Origin: Syntrophales bacterium
GTDB lineage: Bacteria; Desulfobacterota; Syntrophia; Syntrophales; PHBD01
Assembly (NCBI GenBank): GCA_035363115.1
Contig: DAOSEM010000001.1
Location: forward strand, 124,001-188,000
Reading direction: 5' to 3'
DNA length: 64,000 nucleotides
The notes below the pieces were generated by a model. It searched no databases, had not been told where the DNA came from, and saw only the letters and a program-made list of their open reading frames with translations. Below, one piece after another: positions 1 through 9,540 of this stretch (positions are counted from its first letter, which is position 1; every line of letters begins with the position of its first letter). Made by a program: the position numbers and the translations under genes.

Positions 1-147
1 GTGACGGATTACCTGAAGTTGCAGGGGCGGTTCCGCCACTTGAGCAAGGAAGAGGTCGGCTATTTCCAGGATCGGGTAAACCTGGAATTCGCCAAGCTCA
101 TGAACAAGGTGGAGTGCATCCAGTCCTGGGACGAACTGAAAGGGTAG
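1..147 (+). CDS. 2-oxoacid:ferredoxin oxidoreductase beta subunit-like, C-terminal end (partial)
   Basis: The reading frame is open from the window edge to TAG at 145-147, giving 48 residues, so the gene starts outside the window. The tail contains the segment DYLKLQGRFRHL, which resembles the C-terminus of thiamine-pyrophosphate beta subunits of pyruvate/2-oxoacid:ferredoxin oxidoreductases. That identification is from memory of the family and rests on a short piece. The location directly before an FAD oxidoreductase and an iron-sulfur protein on the same strand fits an electron-transfer operon. Any other function is possible given only 48 residues. Confidence 0.5.
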   Translation: MTDYLKLQGRFRHLSKEEVGYFQDRVNLEFAKLMNKVECIQSWDELKG

Positions 148-208
148 GAATCGCAGCTTCCGGCCCCGGACGGGGTGAAGGAAGTCAATCATTTCAAAGG
201 TGGCATAC

Positions 209-2128
209 ATGAAACCGGTTGCATTCAGCAGTTGGAACGGAAAGATCATTGACGGCCGCAAGGGCCAGCCCAAGGGCAAGGCCGGAGCGGCGGACATCGG
301 TTGTCCCGTCCCCAAGGAAGGCCAGAAGATGTCGGCCCTCATGGGATGGAACGGCCTGGTGGTACTGGACAAGAACGCGGACATCCCCTCGCTGACCCTG
401 GCTTACCTGAAGGAAGCCCGGAAGCTGTCCTGCGGTGAGTGCTCCGTCTGCATGATCGGCATCGACCGGGTGACGGCGCTCCTGAAGGACATGGCCGCCG
501 GAAAGGCCGACAAGGGAGCCCTCGGGGAGATCGAGGAGATCGCAAAGGGCGTGGCGAAGAACGGCAAGTGCAATTTTGGCCGGGCTACCGCCCTGACGCC
601 GGTACTCGACGCGATCAAACACTACAAGAGCGATTTCCTGGCCCTCGCCAAGGGCGGGAAGCTGGAAGAGAAGGCCTGCTCGGTCGCCGTAACGGCCCCC
701 TGCATGCAGGCCTGTCCGGCCACGCTGGACATTCCCGGCTACATCGAGCTGATCCGGAACGGCCGCTTCGCCGACTCCCTCGACCTGATCCGGGAGCGGT
801 GCATCCTGCCTGGGGTCATCGGCCGGGCCTGCACGCATCCCTGCGAGAGCGCCTGCGTGCGGAACGATATCGACGAGCCCCTGGCCATCCGGCTCCTGAA
901 GCGGAGCGCCGCGGATGCTGACCTCCAGGCCGGCGGCTGCGGCCTTGCGGCCCCGAAGGAGGAGAAGAAACAGAAGGTGGCCGTGGTGGGATCGGGACCC
1001 GCGGGTCTGGCGGCAGCTTACCGCCTGCGCGCCCTGGGCTACCCGGTGACGGTGTTCGAGGCCCTGTCCAAGGCCGGCGGCATGGCGGCAGTGGGCATCC
1101 CCGATTACCGGCTCCCCAAAGACATCCTCAACCACGAGATCGATCTCATCCGCCGCGCGGGCGTGGACGTCCGGCTGAACAGCCCCGTCAGCCCCCTCGA
1201 CTGGGCGGACCTGCAGAAGAAGGGCTACGGAGCCCTCTACCTGGCCGTCGGCGCCCACGTGGGCACGAAGGTCGGCTGCGGCGGGGAGGACGTACAGGAC
1301 GGCGGCTTCATCCAGGGCGCCGAGTTCCTCCGGAACCTGAGCCTGGGCGGAAAAGTCACCCCCCTGAAGAAGGTCGTCATCATCGGCGGCGGCAACGTCG
1401 CCCTCGACTGCGCCCGGAGCTGTGTCCGCTTTGGATTCAAGGAAGTGGAGATCCTCTACCGGCGCTCCCGCAAGGAGATGCCCGCCAGCGCGACGGAGAT
1501 CGAGGAGGCCATGGAGGAGGGCGTGAAGTTCACCTACCTGGTCGCCCCGGCGAACATCGTCCGGCAGGGCGGCAAGCTGACGGGCGTCGAGTGCCTCAAG
1601 ATGAAGCTGGGCGAGCCCGACGCGAGCGGCCGGCGGCGCCCGATCCCGGTCAAGGGGTCCGAGTTCGTCGTCAAGACGGACCTGATCATCGCCGCCACGG
1701 GCCAGAAGCCCGACACAGCGTTCCTGTCCGGGAAGAGCAAGGTCGGCCTGACCGACTGGGGCACCATCAAGGTAGACGAGGCCACGCTCCAGACGAACGT
1801 CCCGGGGGTCTTCTCCGGCGGCGACTGTGTCAGCGGCCCGGCGACCCTGATCGAGGCCCTCGACGCCGGCAACAAGGCGGCCAAGAGCATCGACGCCTAC
1901 CTGGCTGGGAAAGCCTTCGCCCCCGAGCTGTCGCTCAAGGGTCTTGACACCAAAGCCCAGCGGGACAGCGGCTTCACCGCGAAGGCCGGCGCCGCCAAGG
2001 CGGCCCTTCTGAACCCGAAGGAACGCACCGCGGTCTTTTCCGAGGTGGAGGCGGGTCTGTCGGCCGGTGACGCCATGAAGGAAGCGGCGCGCTGCCTGCG
2101 CTGCTATCGGCTGATGGTGTGGGAATAA
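209..2128 (+). CDS. GltD-type FAD/NAD(P) oxidoreductase with an N-terminal NuoF-like Fe-S module
   Basis: Predicted cytoplasmic flavoprotein moving electrons between NAD(P)H and an iron-sulfur partner. Residues about 75-150 carry a NuoF-C-terminus-like 4Fe-4S segment (LSCGECSVCMIGIDRV). Next comes a Fer4_20/GltD cysteine region (CMQACPATLDIPGYI, then CTHPCESAC), then two dinucleotide-binding folds: FAD at VVGSGPAGLAAAYRL and NAD(P) at VIIGGGNVALDCARS. It ends with the GltD-like AATGQKPD and GVFSGGDC motifs. I chose ATG 209, because AAGGTGG lies five bases upstream; GTG 200 in the same frame has no spaced ribosome site. It lies 61 bases after the oxoacid oxidoreductase end and 63 before the Fe-S gene, so an operon is likely. 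The exact electron acceptor is not evident. Confidence 0.85.
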   Translation: MKPVAFSSWNGKIIDGRKGQPKGKAGAADIGCPVPKEGQKMSALMGWNGLVVLDKNADIPSLTLAYLKEARKLSCGECSVCMIGIDRVTALLKDMAAGKADKGALGEIEEIAKGVAKNGKCNFGRATALTPVLDAIKHYKSDFLALAKGGKLEEKACSVAVTAPCMQACPATLDIPGYIELIRNGRFADSLDLIRERCILPGVIGRACTHPCESACVRNDIDEPLAIRLLKRSAADADLQAGGCGLAAPKEEKKQKVAVVGSGPAGLAAAYRLRALGYPVTVFEALSKAGGMAAVGIPDYRLPKDILNHEIDLIRRAGVDVRLNSPVSPLDWADLQKKGYGALYLAVGAHVGTKVGCGGEDVQDGGFIQGAEFLRNLSLGGKVTPLKKVVIIGGGNVALDCARSCVRFGFKEVEILYRRSRKEMPASATEIEEAMEEGVKFTYLVAPANIVRQGGKLTGVECLKMKLGEPDASGRRRPIPVKGSEFVVKTDLIIAATGQKPDTAFLSGKSKVGLTDWGTIKVDEATLQTNVPGVFSGGDCVSGPATLIEALDAGNKAAKSIDAYLAGKAFAPELSLKGLDTKAQRDSGFTAKAGAAKAALLNPKERTAVFSEVEAGLSAGDAMKEAARCLRCYRLMVWE

Positions 2129-2191
2129 CTGGTTCCTTCCCCCTTCGGGCGGGACGGACTTGCTGGAATTCACGAGAATAGAGGTTAGCAA

Positions 2192-2899
2192 ATGGTTGCG
2201 ATCACGATTGACGGGCGAAAGATAGACGCCAAGGAGAACTCGACGGTTCTTGAGAATGTCCGGAGCCAGGGAATCATCCTGCCCACCCTCTGCCACCACG
2301 AGGAAGTGAGCCCCTTCGGGGCCTGCCGACTCTGCACGGTGGAGGTCAAGGCCAACGGAAAGTGGCAGCTTGCCACCTCCTGCAACACGCCGGTAACGAA
2401 GGGCATGGAGGTCCGGACCAACTCGGAGCAGGCCGTCGAGGCGCGCGCCCTGGCGGCCCGGCTTCTTTACTCGAAATATCCGAAGACGAAGGCCGTTCGG
2501 GACATCGCCAAACAGATCGGCGTGGCCGTAGCCGACGAGAAGGCCGACGCGAAAGACTGCGTCCTCTGCGGACTCTGCGCCCGGGCCTGCCGGGAAGTGG
2601 TGGGCGCCTGCGCGCTGACCTTCGCGGACCGCGGGCTGGGCCGCGACCTGGACGAGCCGAAGATCGACTTCATCACGGACGCCTGCATCGGCTGCGGATC
2701 CTGCGCCTTCATCTGCCCCACGGGCTATGTGCGCATGGAGACCACAGGCGACCGCCGGATGATCTGGGACAAGGTCTTCAAGATGGCCACCTGCAGCGTC
2801 TGCGGCCGCTACTTTGCGCCGGAAGACCAGTTGGCCTTCATCAGCAAGCAGACCGGCGTGCCGATGAGCGCGCTGAAAACCTGCGTCAGCTGCCGGTAA
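2192..2899 (+). CDS. NuoG/HoxU-like 2Fe-2S and 4Fe-4S electron-transfer protein
   Basis: A 235-residue ferredoxin-like subunit. Residues 1-75 form a 2Fe-2S ferredoxin fold with cysteines in LCHHEEVSPFGACRLC and a later C in ATSCNTP, as in the N-terminus of NuoG. Two 4Fe-4S motifs follow: CVLCGLCARAC near residue 120 and CIGCGSCAFICP near 165. The C-terminal tail has a further CxxC pair (CSVCGRYF) and a final CVSC near residue 230, a possible extra metal site. GAGG lies nine bases before the ATG. Such small subunits partner GltD- or NuoF-like flavoproteins in formate dehydrogenases, hydrogenases and oxidoreductases; here the partner is presumably the gene immediately upstream. Confidence in the fold is high; the complex it serves is inferred. 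Confidence 0.88.
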   Translation: MVAITIDGRKIDAKENSTVLENVRSQGIILPTLCHHEEVSPFGACRLCTVEVKANGKWQLATSCNTPVTKGMEVRTNSEQAVEARALAARLLYSKYPKTKAVRDIAKQIGVAVADEKADAKDCVLCGLCARACREVVGACALTFADRGLGRDLDEPKIDFITDACIGCGSCAFICPTGYVRMETTGDRRMIWDKVFKMATCSVCGRYFAPEDQLAFISKQTGVPMSALKTCVSCR

Positions 2900-2948
2900 A
2901 CCAAGCGGGAACGGGTATTTCTCCCGATACCGAATCGTCTCTTGACAA

Positions 2949-2987
2949 GGGACCGCTTTTTTCCTAAAAAGCGGTTCCGTTTTTTTA
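2949..2987 (+). terminator. Rho-independent terminator of the oxidoreductase operon
   Basis: Inverted repeat GGACCGCTTTTT / AAAAAGCGGTTCC with a short loop, followed by a run of seven T at 2980-2986. It starts 50 bases after the Fe-S gene. A TTGACA at 2942-2947 overlaps it and could serve the tRNA downstream, but its candidate -10 (TAAAAA) is weak. Confidence 0.85.
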
Positions 2988-2998
2988 CACCGACGCAT

Positions 2999-3074
2999 TC
3001 CCCAGTAGCTCAGTCGGTAGAGCAGATGGCTGTTAACCATCGGGTCTGTGGTTCGAGTCCGCACTGGGGAGCCA
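2999..3074 (+). tRNA. tRNA-Asn (anticodon GTT)
   Basis: 76 bases with encoded CCA. Acceptor arm TCCCCAG (2999-3005) pairs with CTGGGGA (3064-3070); the discriminator base is G3071. The anticodon arm GATGG-CTGTTAA-CCATC puts GTT at 3032-3034. The T arm contains GGTTCGAGTCC. This tRNA borders the defence island on its right and is a plausible integration site, although I found no second copy of its 3' end in the window. Confidence 0.97.
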
Positions 3075-3084
3075 ATAAAGAAGA

Positions 3085-3116
3085 GGGGTTAGCCAAGGTC
3101 AGGTTAACCCCTTTTT
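3085..3116 (+). terminator. Terminator after tRNA-Asn
   Basis: GGGGTTAGCC (3085-3094) and GGTTAACCCC (3102-3111) form a ten-base stem with one mismatch, followed by TTTTT. It lies 11 bases after the tRNA CCA end. Confidence 0.8.
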
Positions 3117-3395
3117 CTTTGTCCCCCCAATCTGTCCCGCTATTGTCCCTCCAGTGGCTTCACAGAATCCCTTTTAGCGAGTCCAGTCCATTCTATCGCC
3201 TTACCCTGCTCATAGCTTGCCATTGAGTACCCATCTTTTTTTCGGGGGAGAGATGCGCCTGTGAGAATTCATACAGAACGAGAGATTACGTATTATTCAT
3301 TGAAGTTGAGATTTGCGCTTATTGAATCGAGGTCTCATATGTTTCATAGTAAATCTGAATGGTTATTGATGTGAAAAATTTGGTAACTTGAATGA
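3117..3395. other. Island left-edge intergenic segment, no gene recognised
   Basis: 279 bases between the tRNA terminator and the stop of the large helicase. AT-rich in its right half. A stretch of roughly 30 open codons on the minus strand (about 3230-3140) reads into the island edge, but I cannot match it to an integrase or anything else. No repeat of the tRNA 3' end is visible. Confidence 0.5.
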
Positions 3396-6300
3396 TTATC
3401 CCAGTACCTCCAGCATTTCGGCCACGACCTCCACGCTGCCCTCGTCTTCGCATGTAAGCACAATGGGCTCAAAATCCCGATTAACCGGCTTGAGTAAAAC
3501 TTCTACATGCCGCCAGGTGCCGTCTTCAGAAACCGCCTTCTTGCTTTCGTAGCGCTTGACCGTAAAACGCTGGCCTGTATCCGGATCTGTTTTATCCCGT
3601 AACAGAACGACCACTGTACGGCCTTGGCGTGTACCTTCGACAGGTGACCCGAAGAGGCAATAAGCGCCGTCGGGAATCGCCGGCTCCATTGACTTGCCCA
3701 TCACTTGAGCGACAAACATCCCTTTCCGTAAGCGTCGGCCCGTATCAATTTCCACCCAATCTTGATCCCAATCCTCACTGCCACCAGGCTGTGGCTCCCC
3801 AAAATATCCAGCGGCGATCTTCAGTGGCATCAGCGGGACACAATTGATGAATCGATTTTGGGGACGTGGTCGTACGATCCTCAAGACAAAGGGCCCTCGC
3901 TCCTTGCCCGCCTCCTGTCCTCGCTTGTACCAGGTTGCATCCTTCTTCAGGGCTTCCCGGAGCTCTCCGGCGTTGAGATAGCCGGCCAGCCTCCGGAAGT
4001 GGCGGGTCATGGCGCCTTCGTCGGCAAGGTCGCTTACAGCGATTTCGATCACTTCGTAACCATTGTTTCGCAGCCAGGTGCGGATGCGTTGATCCTGTTC
4101 CGCAGTCGCCGCATTGCCATGCAGATGCCCGCTCAGGCCGTCCAGATAGATGCACACCCCTTCGTCTTCTTCATGGTGAGGCGCACAATAGATGACGTCC
4201 GGGGTGGTTGTCCCGATGACGCGGTCAAGCCTGATCTGCCGGCCGCGGATTCCCTCCTCGAAACCGGCCGCCAGGAGCAGATGCCGGAGTCGACGTTCTG
4301 CCTCGTTGACCGGGTGCGTTCCCTCGTCGGGTTCCTTGGACGGCTGCTTGGCCGGGATGGCATGGCTCGCTGTCAGATGGTCACCCCAGGCTGCAAGCCG
4401 CTCCTGTGCCGCCATCCGATCGAGGTACTTGTGATAATAGCTGTTGCGGAAAGTCTGGAGGCAATCAATGCATGATTTTTCACAGGCTGCGGGACAGTTT
4501 CCGACAACCTCCCGGGCCACGGCTATAATCTCCTCGAAGCGTTCACAGAGCTGATCGAGGAGGCCGGAACCGCCGGGCATGGGATCCCACAGCAGGGCAT
4601 CCACCTCGTCCCGGTCCACATGGCCAATGACCAGGATCTGCAGGTCATCCAGGTGCATGTCCAGCACCCGGGCTGCGGCAAAACGCAGCGCCTCGAGGAC
4701 ACTGTAGGCCCTGGTCTGGTCCGGGCAGGCGGGCAGCGACAGGACGTCGGCCACGACGTCGGCATAAAAACCGACTGGCTCAATGGGCTTCCCGCAGCGT
4801 TCCAGGTGGGACTGCTCGAAATGCTCGCGCTGCCGGTCTGAGGAGAGCGGGGACACGCTCTGGCCGCAGACCCGACATACGGGATAGCCGAACCTCTCGA
4901 ATCGGTCGATGGCGATCGAAGCGCCCACATTGACCATGCGCAGCCTTACGCCACGGCGGTGATGCAGGACCTGTTCGCCCCAGCGGTAAGCTTGGCCGCC
5001 TTTGTGCTGGTCACGTTCCAGACCATATACCGCCACGCCCAACTGAAACCGCAATTCCTCCTCATCGGAAATGTGCGACTGGTGGACCAGATCGACATCG
5101 CAAACCGCAATGGTTTGCAGGGTAACAGCACCGAGTGCGCCCGGAGCGACGCCCAGTTTTGTCTCCTTGACGGCCTGGCGCTCGGAGGAAACCTCGAAAA
5201 CGGGCATTTCAATCCGTTGCTCATCGATATCGCGATGGAAGCGGCGTGACACGAAGCGATTTCCGTTGGCGTAGATCAGATTGCCCGGCACATACTCCCG
5301 AAGCGCGACGCTGGGAGGCCGGGGCAGGTTGAAAGCCATAGCGCCGGTTCGCCAAAAGGGGATCTCGGCGGACCCCAGGATGGAGCCGACTTCCAGGCCG
5401 TAGCCAGGGAGAAAGCCTTCGGCGGCCAGTACGCCGAAGGTGTTCACGTCGTCATACCCTTCTGCCTCGCGCCGGGTCCTTCGCGCCGTGCCCTTGAGCC
5501 GCTTAACGAGACCGTCGCAGCGCCGGAACAAGGCCTCATCCTCCTGATTCAGATCACCCTGTTTCTCCCGCACCGCGTTGAGCCGCCGTATCTGTTCCAA
5601 GGCCCATCTCAGGCGGCGATCCAGCCGGCCAATCACTTCCGCAAGGCTGACCACCATTCCCTCTGCATGGGCGCGAAGCACCTCCGGCCACGTCACTTCA
5701 GCATCCGCTTCCGGCCAGCCCTGGCAAAAAGCGCGCTCCACATAGCCGCAGAGGTCATCCATATTCCCGTCGATCAAGGCCTGTAAGGGGCTCAGATCGG
5801 GGAGCTTCTCGCGCACGAGGCCCCCATCGAAGAGATAGGCCGAGACCCGGTCGGGCAGGCAGGTCTTCAGCGTATCGGCAATCTCCCGTTTCTCTGCGGT
5901 CGATCGGGAAGGGTCCTTCCCATATTGATGCAGCCTGGTAATGGCCGTGGCATGGACATGCTTGGCAACCATCAGGTCGTTGCGCAGATTGAAGGCAGGC
6001 GGATCCACCCGGCCCGCCAGGAGCTTCAGCGGCTCGGCGAAATAGGCCCGGTCGTGGGAAACCGGCCGGCAATAGGTCATATCCACCGCCATGCGGTGAC
6101 GCCTGCCCGCCCGGCCGGCCCGCTGCCAGTAATTGGCCGGCAAGGGCGGCACATTACGCATGAGAATCGCGTCAAGCTTGCCGATGTCCACCCCCAGTTC
6201 GAGGGTCGGGGTGCAGACAAAGGCATTGACCGCCTCGGAATCGCCTTTGAAAAGGTTCTCCAACCGTTCCCGCTCCTCGTGCGGGACCATGGCCGTGTGC

Positions 6301-9300
6301 TCTTCCGGACGGAGCATGGAGTAGCCCTGGTCGAGGAGTTGCAGGTCATAGTTGTCCGGATCTTCACGGACGAATTCGAGGACACCGTCACAGCGCCAGG
6401 CCGGACAGGCCAAGTTCGGGGCGCGACGCGTTGTCCGCCGCCGGCAGTTTTTGCAGCGCCAGACGCCATGATTCTGCTGAAGCCGCAGGCGATCCGCGTC
6501 TACCTGATAGACGCCGCTGACATTCGGCAGCGGGTTTCCCTTCGCCCCCTTGAGACGCACCGGTTTGAGGAGTCCCGCGTCTTTGCTGCTCAGAAAACGG
6601 AACAGGCCTGTCAGGAAGCCCTCGACATTCTCCGCAGAGACGCCCCATTTTTTGGCCATCTGGCGGATCGTCGTGTCCCCCCGCTCGCTGAGCCACTGGG
6701 TCACAAGCTCCGGTTTTTCATCCGGTTCCCGATGGAGCTTCGTTCCGACCGGCCCGCCCGCCTGGGGTAGATAGCCCTGCTGGACTTCGAGATCGCCTTC
6801 CTGCCAGTATTTGGTAAAGATTTCCCATTCCGGATCGTGCAGTATCCGCTTGCGTCGCAGATAGTCGAGAAGACCGGCGACGCCGTCCCGCAGATCCTCG
6901 GGGGGCATCCCAAGGCTGTGGGCGTTCTCCTGAATCCAGGGAAGCGCCGGATCGAGACCTTCGTAATCTACCTTCATCCGTCCCCAGGGCTCCAAGCCGA
7001 TGGCCTGCCGGGAGGAAAGGGTGACCTCGCGCAACACCTGAATCCGGAGGAATTTCCGCCTCTCCTTTTCGTGGCGTCCCCCACCGCCTTCCCGGCGAAC
7101 AACCTGCCATACCTCGGGCACCAGGGCGCGGGAAAGGGCCTCGTCCTTCTCCAGGATTTCGTCGAGATGCATCGCCAGATCGCCAATCGAAACGGCGCCC
7201 GCCTTCAGCCCTTCGGCCATGAGTGCGCGCAGGCGGAAACGACGGGCATGGTCCTTCATCCACCCGGCCTGGAATGCGGCATCCTGTCGGTTGTCGCAGA
7301 AGACCAGGAGACGCGGCCGTTCCGAATGGTGAACCATGTCCTGTGCCAGGACATGGACATCGGCTACATTGGTGGCGCGGACAGGGCGGGCGGGCTCCCG
7401 GTAGGTGCTGCCGATGCGGCGGCCGTTGGCCCCGCAGGAAAGGCAACTGGAGAGTTTCCCGGGATCTTCTTTCTTTTGCCGTATGGCATAGAGAACGACG
7501 GTTTTACCAGCCGCGCCGCAGTGGCGGCACCGGCCGACCGGCTCGGGATGGGCGGCGCCGCAGTGCCGGCAGAAGTGTAGCGCAGCGGTCCGTTCATGGT
7601 CATCGAGATCCTCGTCTTCCGTTCCCCCGACGATCCGGTCCAGAAGTACCACCCGACGTCCTCCCTGGGCTTCCTCCAAAGGCATCCAGAAAGATCCGTC
7701 GCCTGTCGCCTCACCGCCGCCCGGCCGCCGGAGCGTGAAATCGAAGTCTTTCAAGAAGGCAATGAAGTAATGCTGACCGCAGGTCGTGCAGGTGGTTACC
7801 GGAAAGTGGGCGTGCCGTTCCTCCCCGTCACCGGCTTCGATCTCATCTTCGGCGGCAAGCCAGAGCATCGGCCCCGGATCGCTTTCGGGGAAGGTGACCA
7901 CGGCCCCGCTGATCCCGCGGATAAAGCCATGAACGACAGGCCGAACAAGCGGTCGTCCCTCCCTCCTTGCCGCCGCGCCCAGGGTCAACCAGGCCAGGAT
8001 CTCGGCCTCGGTGATGGCCCGGCCGGTCTTTTTTCCCAGGATCTCCGGCAATTCCTCGAGCGGCCGCGGTGAAGCGAGCGCCTCGCTCAACTGGAAGAGC
8101 AACTCGTTTCGGGACAGCGCTTCGTAGAGGGCTTCAGGCCATTTTCCCCTGGCCAGGTCGGCAGTGGTCAAGGCGCGATAGACGGTGCGGATGGCAGCCC
8201 CGTCCCCCTCTTCCTCCTCCACTGCTTGCACGCAATCGTTGAGCAGGCGCCCGGCGTCTTTTGGTTTCGATGGCGTGAATCGGTCTTCTGCCCACACCTC
8301 TGCCTCATAGGCCTCGCTCACAGTGACAACCGACTCCTCCCCCACGCCGAAGAAGCGGCTGGCAAAGTCCCTGGCTGCATCGGGGTTCCGCCGGTCGGCA
8401 ATGGTTGCCGAGGTGGCGATACAGACAGTGTCCTGGGCCTCGCGGCCGCAAAAGGCCCGCAGTCGGCGGATGAGGCAGGCCGTTTCGGCCCCCTGGGCGC
8501 CGGCGAAGGTGTGCGCCTCGTCGAAGACCAGAAAATCAAGTCTCGCGTCGGAGAACAGCTCGACATCCCGCTGGCGTGTAAGCAGGAGTTCCAACTGTTT
8601 GACGTTCGTCAGCAGGATCCGCGGCTGATGGCCCGCCTTGCGCATCGCTTCCCGCGAGCAGACCTCCTCGGCGGGATAGACCGTCTCGCCCCTTTTCTCC
8701 CGGCGATATTCGGCCAGTTTTGCCTCGTAGTCAGCGAGAGACGCCCCCGCAGGAAGACGGTATCCCGCGACATCTACTTCCCGTTCGGGGGTCTTGCCGA
8801 CGTACATGCCGAAGCTGATGCCGGTGCCGGCTAGAAGGGATCGCAAACGGCCAAGTTGGTCTTCGGCCAGAGCGTTCATCGGATAGACGATCACGGCACA
8901 GATGCCGGCAGACGCGCCTTCATCCCTCAGGGTGAGACATTTACTGATGACCGGATAGAGGAAGCATTCGGTCTTCCCGGAGCCGGTACCCGTCGAGACC
9001 AGCGTGGTCCGCCCGGTATGGATGGCCCGGATCGCCTCTTCTTGGTGTCCGTAAACCCGGCCGATCTCCTTCGGGACGCGTTCCCGCATGAGGGGATGAA
9101 AGATACCCTCGCGAACCAGATCCTCCAGCGCTGCGCCCTGCCGGAAGGGCCGCGAGAGGCTGATATACGGCCCCTTCAGGAGAGGAGATTGGCGCGTCTC
9201 GTCGAGCGAGAGGAGCCGCCGCATTTGCAAGAGCAGGCGTTCATCGGCAAAGGGGTAGGCGGTGAGCTGGTAGCGAAGAAAACTCCGGACGACCTTTTCA

Positions 9301-9326
9301 GTGAAGACAATGGGGTTCAATGCCAT
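3396..9326 (-). CDS. Giant DEAD/DEAH helicase-DUF1998-nuclease-S24 fusion (DruE/DrmAB-like defence protein)
   Basis: 1976 residues. Domains in order: Walker A TGTGSGKTE near residue 115; DEAH box VFDEAHTFAG near 267; zinc-binding CxxC pairs at about 518 and 590-605; helicase C-terminal motifs with QRAGRAGRR near 1060; and a DUF1998-type cysteine cluster (CPAACEKSCIDCLQTFRN) near 1620. Next is a Vsr/DUF559-like nuclease segment at about 1690-1780 (PDVIY, then IYLDGLSGH and a D..R helix). Last is a LexA/S24-like domain from about 1860 with the Ser motif GKSMEP and the Lys motif FTVKRYE. Large DUF1998 helicases are hallmark proteins of Druantia (DruE) and, as separate proteins, of DISARM (DrmA/DrmB). 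GAGG precedes the ATG. It lies downstream of a truncated AbiEii, last in a minus-strand defence array. The role in phage defence is inferred; the domain order is read from sequence. Confidence 0.85.
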   Translation of the reverse strand: MALNPIVFTEKVVRSFLRYQLTAYPFADERLLLQMRRLLSLDETRQSPLLKGPYISLSRPFRQGAALEDLVREGIFHPLMRERVPKEIGRVYGHQEEAIRAIHTGRTTLVSTGTGSGKTECFLYPVISKCLTLRDEGASAGICAVIVYPMNALAEDQLGRLRSLLAGTGISFGMYVGKTPEREVDVAGYRLPAGASLADYEAKLAEYRREKRGETVYPAEEVCSREAMRKAGHQPRILLTNVKQLELLLTRQRDVELFSDARLDFLVFDEAHTFAGAQGAETACLIRRLRAFCGREAQDTVCIATSATIADRRNPDAARDFASRFFGVGEESVVTVSEAYEAEVWAEDRFTPSKPKDAGRLLNDCVQAVEEEEGDGAAIRTVYRALTTADLARGKWPEALYEALSRNELLFQLSEALASPRPLEELPEILGKKTGRAITEAEILAWLTLGAAARREGRPLVRPVVHGFIRGISGAVVTFPESDPGPMLWLAAEDEIEAGDGEERHAHFPVTTCTTCGQHYFIAFLKDFDFTLRRPGGGEATGDGSFWMPLEEAQGGRRVVLLDRIVGGTEDEDLDDHERTAALHFCRHCGAAHPEPVGRCRHCGAAGKTVVLYAIRQKKEDPGKLSSCLSCGANGRRIGSTYREPARPVRATNVADVHVLAQDMVHHSERPRLLVFCDNRQDAAFQAGWMKDHARRFRLRALMAEGLKAGAVSIGDLAMHLDEILEKDEALSRALVPEVWQVVRREGGGGRHEKERRKFLRIQVLREVTLSSRQAIGLEPWGRMKVDYEGLDPALPWIQENAHSLGMPPEDLRDGVAGLLDYLRRKRILHDPEWEIFTKYWQEGDLEVQQGYLPQAGGPVGTKLHREPDEKPELVTQWLSERGDTTIRQMAKKWGVSAENVEGFLTGLFRFLSSKDAGLLKPVRLKGAKGNPLPNVSGVYQVDADRLRLQQNHGVWRCKNCRRRTTRRAPNLACPAWRCDGVLEFVREDPDNYDLQLLDQGYSMLRPEEHTAMVPHEERERLENLFKGDSEAVNAFVCTPTLELGVDIGKLDAILMRNVPPLPANYWQRAGRAGRRHRMAVDMTYCRPVSHDRAYFAEPLKLLAGRVDPPAFNLRNDLMVAKHVHATAITRLHQYGKDPSRSTAEKREIADTLKTCLPDRVSAYLFDGGLVREKLPDLSPLQALIDGNMDDLCGYVERAFCQGWPEADAEVTWPEVLRAHAEGMVVSLAEVIGRLDRRLRWALEQIRRLNAVREKQGDLNQEDEALFRRCDGLVKRLKGTARRTRREAEGYDDVNTFGVLAAEGFLPGYGLEVGSILGSAEIPFWRTGAMAFNLPRPPSVALREYVPGNLIYANGNRFVSRRFHRDIDEQRIEMPVFEVSSERQAVKETKLGVAPGALGAVTLQTIAVCDVDLVHQSHISDEEELRFQLGVAVYGLERDQHKGGQAYRWGEQVLHHRRGVRLRMVNVGASIAIDRFERFGYPVCRVCGQSVSPLSSDRQREHFEQSHLERCGKPIEPVGFYADVVADVLSLPACPDQTRAYSVLEALRFAAARVLDMHLDDLQILVIGHVDRDEVDALLWDPMPGGSGLLDQLCERFEEIIAVAREVVGNCPAACEKSCIDCLQTFRNSYYHKYLDRMAAQERLAAWGDHLTASHAIPAKQPSKEPDEGTHPVNEAERRLRHLLLAAGFEEGIRGRQIRLDRVIGTTTPDVIYCAPHHEEDEGVCIYLDGLSGHLHGNAATAEQDQRIRTWLRNNGYEVIEIAVSDLADEGAMTRHFRRLAGYLNAGELREALKKDATWYKRGQEAGKERGPFVLRIVRPRPQNRFINCVPLMPLKIAAGYFGEPQPGGSEDWDQDWVEIDTGRRLRKGMFVAQVMGKSMEPAIPDGAYCLFGSPVEGTRQGRTVVVLLRDKTDPDTGQRFTVKRYESKKAVSEDGTWRHVEVLLKPVNRDFEPIVLTCEDEGSVEVVAEMLEVLG

Positions 9327-9378
9327 GATCAGCCCTCAAGATTTGTGTGGCTTAGGGGAGCCGTCGCTCTTTCCCGGC

Positions 9379-9540
9379 CTAACCGGCCGTGCCGCCTTTC
9401 AGGGCAAGCACCGCCCCGAGAAGCGGGTGCCGCCTGATATCCGCAGCCATCTCTCCGAGATGGACCACCTTTTCCAGCGGTTCGATCCGATACCCGGTCT
9501 CACTGGCACAGCGCCTCAGGTATTCCAGGCTAACGTTCAT
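9379..9540 (-). pseudogene. AbiEii toxin, N-terminal remnant (copy 1)
   Basis: 53 codons starting 11 bases inside the AbiEi stop, as in intact AbiE operons. The product ends in HPLLGAVLALKGGTA followed by G and a stop. This is the start of an AbiEii nucleotidyltransferase up to its catalytic KGGTA motif; everything after it, including the second catalytic aspartate motif, is missing. The break lies about 50 bases before the large helicase start. It carries exactly the part of the toxin that the second remnant at 29.9-30.1 kb has lost. Expected to be inactive. Confidence 0.8.

Noticed and set aside
194..3064. 956-codon open frame antisense to the oxidoreductase operon; similar long antisense frames at 17512-19911 and 44256-46922
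   Set aside because: They mirror strongly supported genes, have no recognisable domains, and arise from high GC at third positions.
3120..3240. Integrase C-terminus on the minus strand at the island edge
   Set aside because: About 30 open codons but no tyrosine-recombinase motif that I could identify.
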